From positions 1 to 21,188 of the forward strand of contig URDQ01000029.1 of assembly GCA_900546675.1 (NCBI GenBank): 21,188 bases of DNA, read 5' to 3'. Positions 14,749 to 21,188 of the stretch are shown piece after piece. The notes below the pieces were generated by a model. It saw nothing but the letters and a program-made list of their open reading frames with translations, made no database searches and was not told the DNA's origin. The translations under genes were made by a program, and so were the position numbers. This DNA is from an uncultured Porphyromonas sp. (GTDB taxonomy: Bacteria; Bacteroidota; Bacteroidia; Bacteroidales; Porphyromonadaceae). Each line of letters begins with the position of its first letter. The stretch's first letter is position 1.

Positions 14749-16218
14749 ATGATGCAAAAAGTACAATCCCTCACACGACTCGCCACACTACTCATCAGCG
14801 CCATCATCTTGCTAGCTCACCCACTGGAGGTGTGGGCTGAGCGCCCCCCGCTTACTATGCAGCCGGAGTACACGCTCCTCGTCTGTAGCGATCCACACAT
14901 TATGGCTCCTGAGCTAGTCGTTCAGGAGGGTTCGGCCTTTGATGAGGCATTACGTAGCGATCGCAAGCTACTCCTCGAGAGTGTGCAGATCTTTGACGAA
15001 TTAGTAGAGGAGGCTTTGGAGATACGTCCTGATCTCTTTCTCATCTGTGGAGATCTGACGAAAGATGGTGAGCTGGCTAGCTATCGCTATCTCACGCAGC
15101 GGCTTGACCGGCTCACAGAGGCTGGTATCAAGGTTCTTGTCGTGCCGGGCAATCATGATATCAACAATCCCCATGCTCAGGTCTACCTAGGGGATCACAC
15201 GACTGCTACGGAGTATGTCACTCCCGAGCAGTTTGTTCAGATTATGGCACCATACGGGTATGACTCCTCCTCAAGCATCTTGCGAGGCCCGGCGCTCTGC
15301 TATGTGTCAGAGCCACTCCCAGGGCTACGTATCATCGGTATCGATGCTTGTCAGTATGATGACAATATCGCCAATAACTACCCTACGACGGCTGGGCGTC
15401 TCGATGAGGAGCGCATTCAGTGGATCGAGGAGCAAGTGCGACAAGCTAATGCTCAGGGCAAGCAGGTCATAGCAATGATGCATCATGGCATCGTGGAGCA
15501 CTTCCCAGGGCAGTCTTTACTCGCTAAGGAGTATCTGATACAGGATTATGATCGTATTGCTGAGCGACTCGCAGGGGCTGGTCTGCAGTATGTCTTCACG
15601 GGGCACTTTCATGCTCAGGATATAGCTGCTAAGAGCTACAATCAGAGCGTCATACATGATGTAGAGACTGGATCGACAGTCACATACCCCTGTCCATATC
15701 GCTTGGTTGAGGTCACCCCGACAGAGCTACGTATATCCTCTCGTCAGATCGCCTTAGCGATGCCCTCTCAGAGAGCTTCGGAAGGTAAGATCTCTTTGCA
15801 GGACTATGCTTATCGGCACCTAGAGCTTGGTGTGAATGATCTGGCACGCTTCCTTACGGAGCATCTAGAGAGTCAGGATAGTGGCTCGGTTATAGCTCCT
15901 TACAAGGGAGTGATAGAGCAGGCGATACCAGAGCTAAAGCCTCTATTTATGGAGATCTATACGAACCACCTGCAAGGTGACGAGCAGGGCCTACAGCACA
16001 ATCCAGATAGCACGGCACGGATGACGGAGCCGTATCCAGGAGATCTCTTTGATCAGACGAAGGGGCTGATCCAAAGACTCGTCCCCTCGCTAACTCAGCA
16101 GATAGAACTCTTTGAGACGGCTCTACACGACACGTCTGTATCGAACAATAATGTGTCGCTGCCTTACGACCACACCGCTCGTCTGGATCGACAAAGACTT
16201 GCTAAGAGTAAGCCTTAG
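14749..16218 (+). CDS. Exported calcineurin-like metallophosphoesterase
   Basis: From the ATG at 14749 the protein has 489 residues (a second ATG follows directly at 14752). A signal peptide spans about 1-30 (hydrophobic 11-23, VWA before ERPP). The metallophosphoesterase motifs are all present: SDPH (D48, H50), GDLTKDGE (D102), GNHD (N136, H137), MMHHG (H245 or H246) and GHFH (H286, H288), so it should be a two-metal phosphoesterase acting in the periplasm or outside. After about residue 310 comes a further region of about 180 residues, mainly predicted helical, that I do not recognise. The frame is open back to 14620 but that part overlaps the terminator and promoter and lacks signal-peptide character. 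It is convergent with rarA; no clear terminator lies between. Confidence 0.9.
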   Translation: MMQKVQSLTRLATLLISAIILLAHPLEVWAERPPLTMQPEYTLLVCSDPHIMAPELVVQEGSAFDEALRSDRKLLLESVQIFDELVEEALEIRPDLFLICGDLTKDGELASYRYLTQRLDRLTEAGIKVLVVPGNHDINNPHAQVYLGDHTTATEYVTPEQFVQIMAPYGYDSSSSILRGPALCYVSEPLPGLRIIGIDACQYDDNIANNYPTTAGRLDEERIQWIEEQVRQANAQGKQVIAMMHHGIVEHFPGQSLLAKEYLIQDYDRIAERLAGAGLQYVFTGHFHAQDIAAKSYNQSVIHDVETGSTVTYPCPYRLVEVTPTELRISSRQIALAMPSQRASEGKISLQDYAYRHLELGVNDLARFLTEHLESQDSGSVIAPYKGVIEQAIPELKPLFMEIYTNHLQGDEQGLQHNPDSTARMTEPYPGDLFDQTKGLIQRLVPSLTQQIELFETALHDTSVSNNNVSLPYDHTARLDRQRLAKSKP

Positions 16219-16334
16219 GGTCGCTTCGCTTGAGGCTCTGTTACAACGCTCGCAGGCTACAGGCTGATGTTGCGTACAACGAGAGCACTAGACTCGATCG
16301 TCCGCTATATGATCTTTGCACACGCTACTGGAGA

Positions 16335-17654
16335 TTATTTAGTCTCCTCCTCCTGATCGATGAAGTCGAGGTAGCTACTGAGCGTGCGCTCCGCTTGTCC
16401 TACTTGTTGTGGTGTGTAGAACTGCGCATCGACGAGTTCGTCCGGTAGGTACTGCTGCCGTGTGTAGTGCTTGAGATAGTCGTGCGGGTAGCGGTAGTCG
16501 ACACCATAGCCGAGGTCAGACATAAGCTTCGTAGGCGCATTGCGCAGATGTAGCGGAACTGGCAGATTGCCCGTCTCACGGACCTTGGCGAGGGCGGCAT
16601 CGATGGCGAGGTAGGCGGAGTTGCTCTTTGGCGAACCTGCGAGGTAGACGACAGCCTCGGCGAGCGGTATGCGTCCCTCGGGCCAACCGATGAAGTCGAC
16701 CGCATCGGCAGCAGCCTGCGCCACGACGAGTGCCTGCGGATTGGCTAGACCTATATCTTCGGCCGCTGAGATGACCACACGTCGCGCTATGAAGCGGGGT
16801 TCTTCGCCGCCCTCGATGAGGCGAGCCATCCAGTAGAGCGCTGCATCGGGATCGCTGCCTCGTATGCTCTTGATGAATGCCGAGGCGATGTCGTAGTGTA
16901 GCTCGCCATCACGATCGAAGGCGGCGGGTTGCTGGCGCGCTACGCTGGCGATCGCTTCACCGGTCAACTGTACAGCGGTCTCGTCGGGGTGCTGCTCGAG
17001 AGCCATCGAGAGGGTCATCTCGAGGAGGTTGAGCAGCTTGCGGGCATCACCGCCTGCGAGGTGGATGAGCATCTCACGGTCGGCACCCTCTAGGGTTACC
17101 TGATAGCGAGAGAAGAGCGGATCGCTGGCGAAGACTCGGTCGATGAGCTGCGAGAGATCGCTATGTTCTAGAGGCTTGAGGACGAAGACTTGACAGCGTG
17201 AGAGGAGCGGGCGGATCACTTGAAAGGAGGGGTTCTCCGTGGTAGCTCCGATGAGTGTCACCACGCCCTGCTCGACGGCTGCTAGCAGGGAGTCTTGCTG
17301 AGACTTGGAGAAGCGGTGTATCTCATCTATGAAGAGGATGGGTCGTCCCTGATGCTGTGAGAAGAGACCGGACTGCGCCTCTTTTGCCTCCTGCAGTGTC
17401 TTGCGCACATCAGCCACGCCTGAGCCTACGGCCGAGAGACTATAGCAGCGACACTGCATCATCTGCGATAGGAGCCGTGCGAGGGTCGTCTTGCCGACAC
17501 CTGGCGGTCCCCATAGGATCATTGAGGGTATGTGTCCCCGCTCGAGCATAACGCGTAGCGGGGCATTCGCACCGATGAGGTGAGACTGTCCGACATACTC
17601 TTCGAGCGTCTTAGGACGCATCCGCTCGGCTAGCGGTATCTGCTCTACTGACAT
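16335..17654 (-). CDS. rarA: Replication-associated recombination ATPase RarA (MgsA)
   Basis: The 439-residue AAA+ protein, related to clamp-loader subunits, acts at stalled replication forks. Seen are the family N-terminus PLAERMRPKTLEEYVGQ (7-23), Walker A GPPGVGKT (49-56), Walker B LFIDE (107-111), sensor GATTEN (136-141), arginine finger region LLSRC (R153) and the C-terminal MgsA/RarA tetramer domain (LIEGGEEPRFIARR, AAEDIGLANPQA, AVVYLAGSPKSNSAY, LRNAPTKLMSDLGYG). The ATG at 17652-17654 matches family N-termini; a TTG three codons upstream lies within the -7 box. The gene begins 61 bp after the Nudix gene. The promoter lies so close that the mRNA may have almost no leader. Confidence 0.96.
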   Translation of the reverse strand: MSVEQIPLAERMRPKTLEEYVGQSHLIGANAPLRVMLERGHIPSMILWGPPGVGKTTLARLLSQMMQCRCYSLSAVGSGVADVRKTLQEAKEAQSGLFSQHQGRPILFIDEIHRFSKSQQDSLLAAVEQGVVTLIGATTENPSFQVIRPLLSRCQVFVLKPLEHSDLSQLIDRVFASDPLFSRYQVTLEGADREMLIHLAGGDARKLLNLLEMTLSMALEQHPDETAVQLTGEAIASVARQQPAAFDRDGELHYDIASAFIKSIRGSDPDAALYWMARLIEGGEEPRFIARRVVISAAEDIGLANPQALVVAQAAADAVDFIGWPEGRIPLAEAVVYLAGSPKSNSAYLAIDAALAKVRETGNLPVPLHLRNAPTKLMSDLGYGVDYRYPHDYLKHYTRQQYLPDELVDAQFYTPQQVGQAERTLSSYLDFIDQEEETK

Positions 17655-17660
17655 ATGGTG

Positions 17661-17668
17661 CAAATGTA
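17661..17668 (-). promoter_or_regulatory. Bacteroidota -7 promoter box of rarA
   Basis: The minus strand reads TACATTTG, matching TAnnTTTG. The box ends only 6 bp before the ATG at 17652-17654, so the transcript would start at or within a few bases of the start codon. A heptad repeat (17678-17705) lies where the -33 element should be. Confidence 0.55.
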
Positions 17669-17677
17669 CAAAAAGGC

Positions 17678-17705
17678 TGGCTGTTGGCTGTTAGCCTTTG
17701 GCTAT
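17678..17705. repeat. Heptad tandem repeat of TGGCTGT type upstream of rarA
   Basis: Units read TGGCTGT, TGGCTGT, TAGCCTT and TGGCTAT, all 7 bp. The array begins 9 bp from the rarA -7 box and ends 10 bp before the Nudix stop codon. It shares TGGCTAT and TGGCTGT-like words with the array at 14537-14578. Confidence 0.7.
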
Positions 17706-17715
17706 TGCGACCAGC

Positions 17716-18249
17716 TCAGTCTGCGAGGGACGATAGGTAGCGAGCGATGCCTTGGCGGATAGATATGAGTCCGAAGCGTGACGGGTCGATCTCTGCGGGT
17801 GTGAGCCAGCTGAGCTGCGCCACGTCGTCCATAGCTCGTACAGCGGGCATCTCGCTCGGTAGTTGAACTATGTAGAAGAGATCTAGCGTCGGTACGAGGA
17901 AGCCGCTATAAAGGTAACTGTTGGGCAGAGAGAAGGCGTAGGCAAACTGCTCCGTGGGGAGTTGTAGCCCGCTCTCCTCGTATAGCTCTCGCTGCGCTGC
18001 CTCTTCGCCTGTCTCGCCTTTATCTACGAACCCGCCTGGGAGGTCTAGCGTCCCCTTGGCGGGTTCTTTGCCTCTAGTCGCTACGAGTAGTCGCCCACGC
18101 CGATCCCGTACGAGGAGCGCCACAGCAGCACTAGGGTTGTGGTAGTAGGTGAAGCCACAACTCTGACAGTGCTGCGCCTTGACACCATGCGCCTCTAGGC
18201 GGTCAGCGCCACAGCGCGGACAGTAGTCGAAGGTCTCGTGTTGGCTCAT
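17716..18249 (-). CDS. Nudix hydrolase with N-terminal zinc ribbon
   Basis: The 177-residue protein starts with a zinc ribbon (C10-x2-C13 and C28-x2-C31) and continues into a Nudix domain whose box fits GX5EX7REUXEEXGU exactly: G73, E79, R87, E88, E91, E92, G94. Such enzymes hydrolyse nucleoside diphosphates linked to another moiety (for example NADH, ADP-ribose or oxidised nucleotides); the zinc ribbon recalls NADH pyrophosphatases but this protein is shorter, so the substrate is open. The ATG lies 2 bp after the ROK kinase stop codon, so the two are almost certainly cotranscribed and translationally coupled. Confidence 0.9.
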   Translation of the reverse strand: MSQHETFDYCPRCGADRLEAHGVKAQHCQSCGFTYYHNPSAAVALLVRDRRGRLLVATRGKEPAKGTLDLPGGFVDKGETGEEAAQRELYEESGLQLPTEQFAYAFSLPNSYLYSGFLVPTLDLFYIVQLPSEMPAVRAMDDVAQLSWLTPAEIDPSRFGLISIRQGIARYLSSLAD

Positions 18250-18251
18250 AC

Positions 18252-19220
18252 TTATAGGGTTCGTTCGCGAGCTAGTGAGGCTGCACCTAGTACGGCTGCT
18301 TGTCCCTTAGGTAGTGAGCTGAGGAGGATCTCGATAGAGCCTCTGTAGATGTGGAGTAGTGCTTTGTCAAAGGCTTTGCGCACTGGTTGTAGCAGTAGGT
18401 CGCCACACCGTGCTACACCTCCGAAGAGGATGAAAGCTTGTGGTGCTGAGAAGCAAGCAAACTGCGCCAAGGCACGTCCCAGTATCTCGCCCGTCTCCTC
18501 GAAGACTTGCCGAGCTAATGCGTCGCCTGTCGCTAGAGCTACCTCAGCCACAGTCTTGCTCGTCAGCTCTTCATCAGGTATGTCACAGAGTGCGCTCTGC
18601 ATACCTTGCTCCAGACAAAGCTTCTTCAGATTCACGGCACGCCGTGCCACAGCTGGTGCTGCGACAGAAGCCTCGAGACAGCCGTAGCGTCCGCAGCCAC
18701 AGAGTTTATGTGGCTCACCCACGGCCATATGTCCTAGCTCTCCCGCCTTGCCTTGGTAGCCTCGTATGAGACGACCATCGGCATAGATACCGCTACCTAC
18801 ACCTGTGCCGAGGGTTATCTCGACAAAGTGGTCTAGCCCACGAGCCACGCCGTAGCTATGCTCACCGAGCGCACTCGCATTGGCATCGTTGTCTAGGACG
18901 ACAGGCAGTCCTGTACGAGCCGATAGCTCAGCAACGATAGGCGTACTCCCAGTCCAGGGGAGGTTGACCGCCTCTTCGATACAGCCTGAGAAGTAGTTAG
19001 CATTCGGAGCTCCGACACCTATTCCTACGACCCGATCAGTTAGGGCGGGGTTAGCGATCATTTGCGCTATCTGCTGGCTCAGCGCCTCGATGTAGTCAGT
19101 AAAGAGGCTCCCACATTGCTTCGTCGAGAGCGTCTGCGAGGAGACTATTTGTCCCTCCTCATCGACGATGCCAAGCTCTGTGTTCGTACCGCCTATGTCT
19201 ATGCCTAAGTATAGTGACAT
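18252..19220 (-). CDS. ROK family sugar kinase, probable glucokinase
   Basis: The 322-residue protein begins with the ATP-binding phosphate loop LGIDIGGTNTELGIVD (5-20). It carries LDNDANASALGE (109-120) with the catalytic aspartate D112, TLGTGVGSG (136-144), and the ROK zinc site ELGHMAVGEPHKLCGCGRYGC (161-181) with H164, C174, C176 and C181, plus E183. It would phosphorylate glucose or a related hexose with ATP in the cytoplasm. No DNA-binding domain is present at the N-terminus, so it is a kinase, not a ROK repressor. The stop codon lies 2 bp before the Nudix ATG. No -7 box was found in front, so it may be read through from the dipeptidase gene past a large hairpin. Confidence 0.92.
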   Translation of the reverse strand: MSLYLGIDIGGTNTELGIVDEEGQIVSSQTLSTKQCGSLFTDYIEALSQQIAQMIANPALTDRVVGIGVGAPNANYFSGCIEEAVNLPWTGSTPIVAELSARTGLPVVLDNDANASALGEHSYGVARGLDHFVEITLGTGVGSGIYADGRLIRGYQGKAGELGHMAVGEPHKLCGCGRYGCLEASVAAPAVARRAVNLKKLCLEQGMQSALCDIPDEELTSKTVAEVALATGDALARQVFEETGEILGRALAQFACFSAPQAFILFGGVARCGDLLLQPVRKAFDKALLHIYRGSIEILLSSLPKGQAAVLGAASLARERTL

Positions 19221-19245
19221 ATTGTTGCTCTCTATAATATTAAGG

Positions 19246-19314
19246 AGTGGGCAATGCTTAGTAGTTCGACAGTTCCTCTAGAGGATCTATCTCGCTAACT
19301 TAGCATTGCCCACT
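19246..19314. other. Large hairpin between the dipeptidase and ROK kinase genes
   Basis: AGTGGGCAATGCT (19246-19258) and AGCATTGCCCACT (19302-19314) are perfect 13-bp reverse complements around a 43-nt loop that contains a second palindrome, CCTCTAGAGG (19275-19284). Both flanking genes are on the minus strand; the structure starts 28 bp after the dipeptidase stop codon and ends 25 bp before the kinase ATG. The minus-strand tail (CCTTAATATT) is not a real U-run, so it may be an intercistronic processing or stability element rather than a terminator. Confidence 0.6.
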
Positions 19315-19342
19315 TTGTTATCACATACGTTGCTCTTAGGGC

Positions 19343-20998
19343 TTACTCGTCGATCTTGAGCAGATCGCCCGTCGTCTCAGCGATGCGCTCGTAGTAGGCC
19401 TTGTCGTAGCCCGGGAAGTAAGGCATCTCGCTCAGACCATAGCCGTTGGTCTTGAACTGCCCGTTCTCCTCCTTCTTCATATTTCCGTCCATATACTTGA
19501 CGAGTAGGTACTCGCCGAGCTTCTTCCAGCGGTGTGTCGCATAGTCAGCGGTCTCGCAGGAGAAGGTCGTAAGGACTTCACGTGCCTTCATCGGGTCTTG
19601 CTGGTAAATGGCTAGCGCCTGCTGATCGATCTCTGAGACAATCTTATCGAAGCTCTGCTCCAGCTGTTGCTGTACGGGACGAATATCCTGCATCATAGGT
19701 GCATAGCGAGCATAAGCCATATTGGCTACCCAGTTGTGAATCCAGAAAGCACTCGTCCAGGAGAAGTGCATCATATCGCCATTGCCCACACGGTAGCACT
19801 CAGGCGTGCGTAGCGAAGAGCAGTAGACTGGTGTAAAGACAGCCGTATTCGCATCATCTACACCAAACCACAAGATGCTGAATGCGTCCGGTAGGTTAGG
19901 TCTAAGCTGAGCTACCAGCACGAAGCCAGTCTGCTGTGTAGCGATCGCACGCTCATTGACATAGGTCTGACCATCTACCTCGAAGGTCATAGGGCGCCAG
20001 CGGTAAGGTACAGCGTAGGGGCCAGCACCTACGTCCTTGGTCATATCCATCGGTGTACCCTCGTAGTGGTCACGCATCATGTCTCGTAGGTCAGCGACAG
20101 AGAGCTTGCGGTTGGGGACTACGTAGAGTGGCATAGGCTTGGAAGCCTTCTCGTCACCCATAACGAAGCGCTCGTACTGCTTCATATCATCGCTAAACTT
20201 ATTGAAGAAGGCCCATACTCGTGCCTCGCAACCACGTAGACCACTAGGTGTGTAGGGGTTGTAAGCCTTTTGGAAGCTAAAGTCCCGATCCGAACCCTTG
20301 TAGAATCCTCTCTCACGAGCGAAGTCGATCACATCGGGAGCGTAGAGACAGTTCTCAGGATCGTTGAACTTGATCTGCTGGATGCGCGCTTGGTTAGCAT
20401 GTGCTGAGATTGCATTGTCCGGGATACGCATAGCGACCCATACAGCACCCTTGCCATACTTACCCTTGCTGACTAGCTCGAGGACCCACGCCTCGTTCTT
20501 GTCAGCTATGGAGAAACTCTCGCCAGAGCTAGCGTAGCCATACTCCTTGACCAGTGTAGTCATCACCTCGATAGCCTCACGAGCCGTCTTAGCGCGCTGC
20601 AAGGTCACATAGATGAGGCTACCATAGTCCATCAAGCCGTTAGGATCTGTCAGCTCCTCACGACCACCCCATGTAGACTCGGTGATGGCTAGAGCGTGCT
20701 CATTCATATTTCCGATGACAGAGTAGGTGTGTGCTACTTCAGGGATCTGTCCGAGCGGCTTGCCCGAGTCCCACTCAGTGATCTGTCGCATAGAGCCAGG
20801 AGCATGGTCGGCAGCTGGCCAGTAGTATAGCTCACCGTAGAGCGTGTGTGAGTCAGCACTATAAGAGATCATCACCGATCCATCGGCGGAAGCGTCCTTG
20901 CCAACGAGTAGCCCGGTGCAGGCATAGCTCTGGCTCGTGCCTAGGAGTAGAAGTGTAATGAGTAGGGCTAAGAGCCTAGTCAGTGCATTCTTTGTCAT
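19343..20998 (-). CDS. Exported C69-family dipeptidase (Ntn-hydrolase type)
   Basis: The 551-residue protein has a signal peptide of about 26 residues ending SQSYA, directly followed by C27-T-G-L-L-V-G. In peptidase family C69 the N-terminal cysteine exposed by processing is the nucleophile, so C27 is the likely catalytic residue. Further family features are the DGSVMISYSADSH stretch (39-51), the NEHALAITESTWGGR block and YGYASSGESFSIADKNEAWVLEL. It would cleave dipeptides from protein breakdown in the periplasm, fitting a peptide-consuming bacterium. The sequence around C27 (SYAC) is a poor lipobox, so lipidation is unlikely. It has its own -7 box about 93 bp upstream and a structured leader. 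Confidence 0.93.
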   Translation of the reverse strand: MTKNALTRLLALLITLLLLGTSQSYACTGLLVGKDASADGSVMISYSADSHTLYGELYYWPAADHAPGSMRQITEWDSGKPLGQIPEVAHTYSVIGNMNEHALAITESTWGGREELTDPNGLMDYGSLIYVTLQRAKTAREAIEVMTTLVKEYGYASSGESFSIADKNEAWVLELVSKGKYGKGAVWVAMRIPDNAISAHANQARIQQIKFNDPENCLYAPDVIDFARERGFYKGSDRDFSFQKAYNPYTPSGLRGCEARVWAFFNKFSDDMKQYERFVMGDEKASKPMPLYVVPNRKLSVADLRDMMRDHYEGTPMDMTKDVGAGPYAVPYRWRPMTFEVDGQTYVNERAIATQQTGFVLVAQLRPNLPDAFSILWFGVDDANTAVFTPVYCSSLRTPECYRVGNGDMMHFSWTSAFWIHNWVANMAYARYAPMMQDIRPVQQQLEQSFDKIVSEIDQQALAIYQQDPMKAREVLTTFSCETADYATHRWKKLGEYLLVKYMDGNMKKEENGQFKTNGYGLSEMPYFPGYDKAYYERIAETTGDLLKIDE

Positions 20999-21051
20999 AG
21001 TTCTTGATTACTATATTGTTAGGATTGATATGTGCAGTATATAAACGAAGA

Positions 21052-21089
21052 AATCACCAACCTCTCACGCTGTGGTGCGATTGGTGATT
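21052..21089 (-). promoter_or_regulatory. Stem-loop at the 5' end of the dipeptidase leader
   Basis: AATCACCAA (21052-21060) and TTGGTGATT (21081-21089) form a 9-bp stem. Relative to the -7 box the transcript would start at or inside the stem, so the mRNA may begin with this hairpin. On the minus strand a T-rich stretch follows (TTTCTTCGTTTATA), so an attenuator or the terminator of a gene outside the window is also possible. Confidence 0.45.
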
Positions 21090-21090
21090 C

Positions 21091-21098
21091 CAAAGATA
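21091..21098 (-). promoter_or_regulatory. Bacteroidota -7 promoter box of the dipeptidase gene
   Basis: The minus strand reads TATCTTTG, a perfect TAnnTTTG, preceded by a pyrimidine-rich stretch. It predicts a leader of about 85-90 nt, longer than for the other genes in the window. Confidence 0.6.
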
Positions 21099-21188
21099 CG
21101 AAAAAAAGAAAGAAGGCACAGGGGAACAACCATATCTGTAGATTCAACTATCAAATGCAACTGAATTGGTTTCATCGAGCTTCTGATA

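Noticed and set aside
16219..16334. Bidirectional terminator between the convergent metallophosphoesterase and rarA genes
   Set aside because: The best pairing (16235-16249 with 16272-16286) matches only about 10 of 15 positions with a large internal loop and has no T-run on either side.
18252..19220. ROK protein as a transcriptional repressor
   Set aside because: ROK repressors have an N-terminal helix-turn-helix of about 80 residues; here the ATP-binding loop starts at residue 5.
20900..20998. Lipoprotein signal on the C69 dipeptidase
   Set aside because: The residues before C27 (S-Y-A) do not fit a lipobox, and in this family the cysteine right after the signal peptide is the catalytic nucleophile.

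Overview
The window reads as a chromosomal segment of a Bacteroidota bacterium, most likely a Porphyromonas or close relative. Three things support this: the -7 promoter motif TAnnTTTG lies in front of most transcription units; the protein set is typical of that group (a Bacteroidota-type LptD, paired rhomboids next to an endonuclease/exonuclease/phosphatase protein, a C69 dipeptidase, a one-piece LeuRS of about 940 residues); and Shine-Dalgarno sequences are weak. The genus is an inference from style, not from a marker gene. All 13 genes look intact. No tRNA, rRNA, CRISPR, transposase or phage gene is visible.

Left block (about 130-5917, minus strand): one probable operon, lptD, rhomboid 1, rhomboid 2, membrane-anchored EEP hydrolase. 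A TACCTTTG box drives it and a hairpin follows it. It serves outer-membrane lipopolysaccharide assembly plus intramembrane proteolysis. Next block (6120-11649, minus strand): leuS, then YitT-family, DUF2752 and secreted PAP2 phosphatase genes with short gaps, ending in a hairpin that belongs to a repeat array. The middle carries two plus-strand genes: an alpha-glucan phosphorylase (with a clear terminator) and a secreted metallophosphoesterase. The right block (minus strand) holds a signal-peptide-bearing C69 dipeptidase, a ROK sugar kinase, a Zn-ribbon Nudix hydrolase and the replication-associated ATPase RarA. The phosphorylase would release glucose-1-phosphate and limit dextrins from stored glucan; the ROK kinase would phosphorylate free glucose. 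The two are not in one operon.

The genes are mostly housekeeping. The unusual content is in the spacers. Three intergenic sites (131-170, 5997-6164, 11808-11870) hold arrays of short cores, mostly palindromes, spaced at 21-22 bp, i.e. two helical turns. The largest has eight cores (mostly CCACGTGG) and is bounded by a 12-bp inverted repeat. Three other spacers (11655-11689, 14537-14578, 17678-17705) hold degenerate 7-bp tandem repeats, two of which abut the -7 boxes of leuS and rarA where the -33 element should be. LptD has exactly two cysteines besides its predicted lipoprotein cysteine, one in the N-terminal domain and one near the end of the barrel, which suggests an interdomain disulfide.
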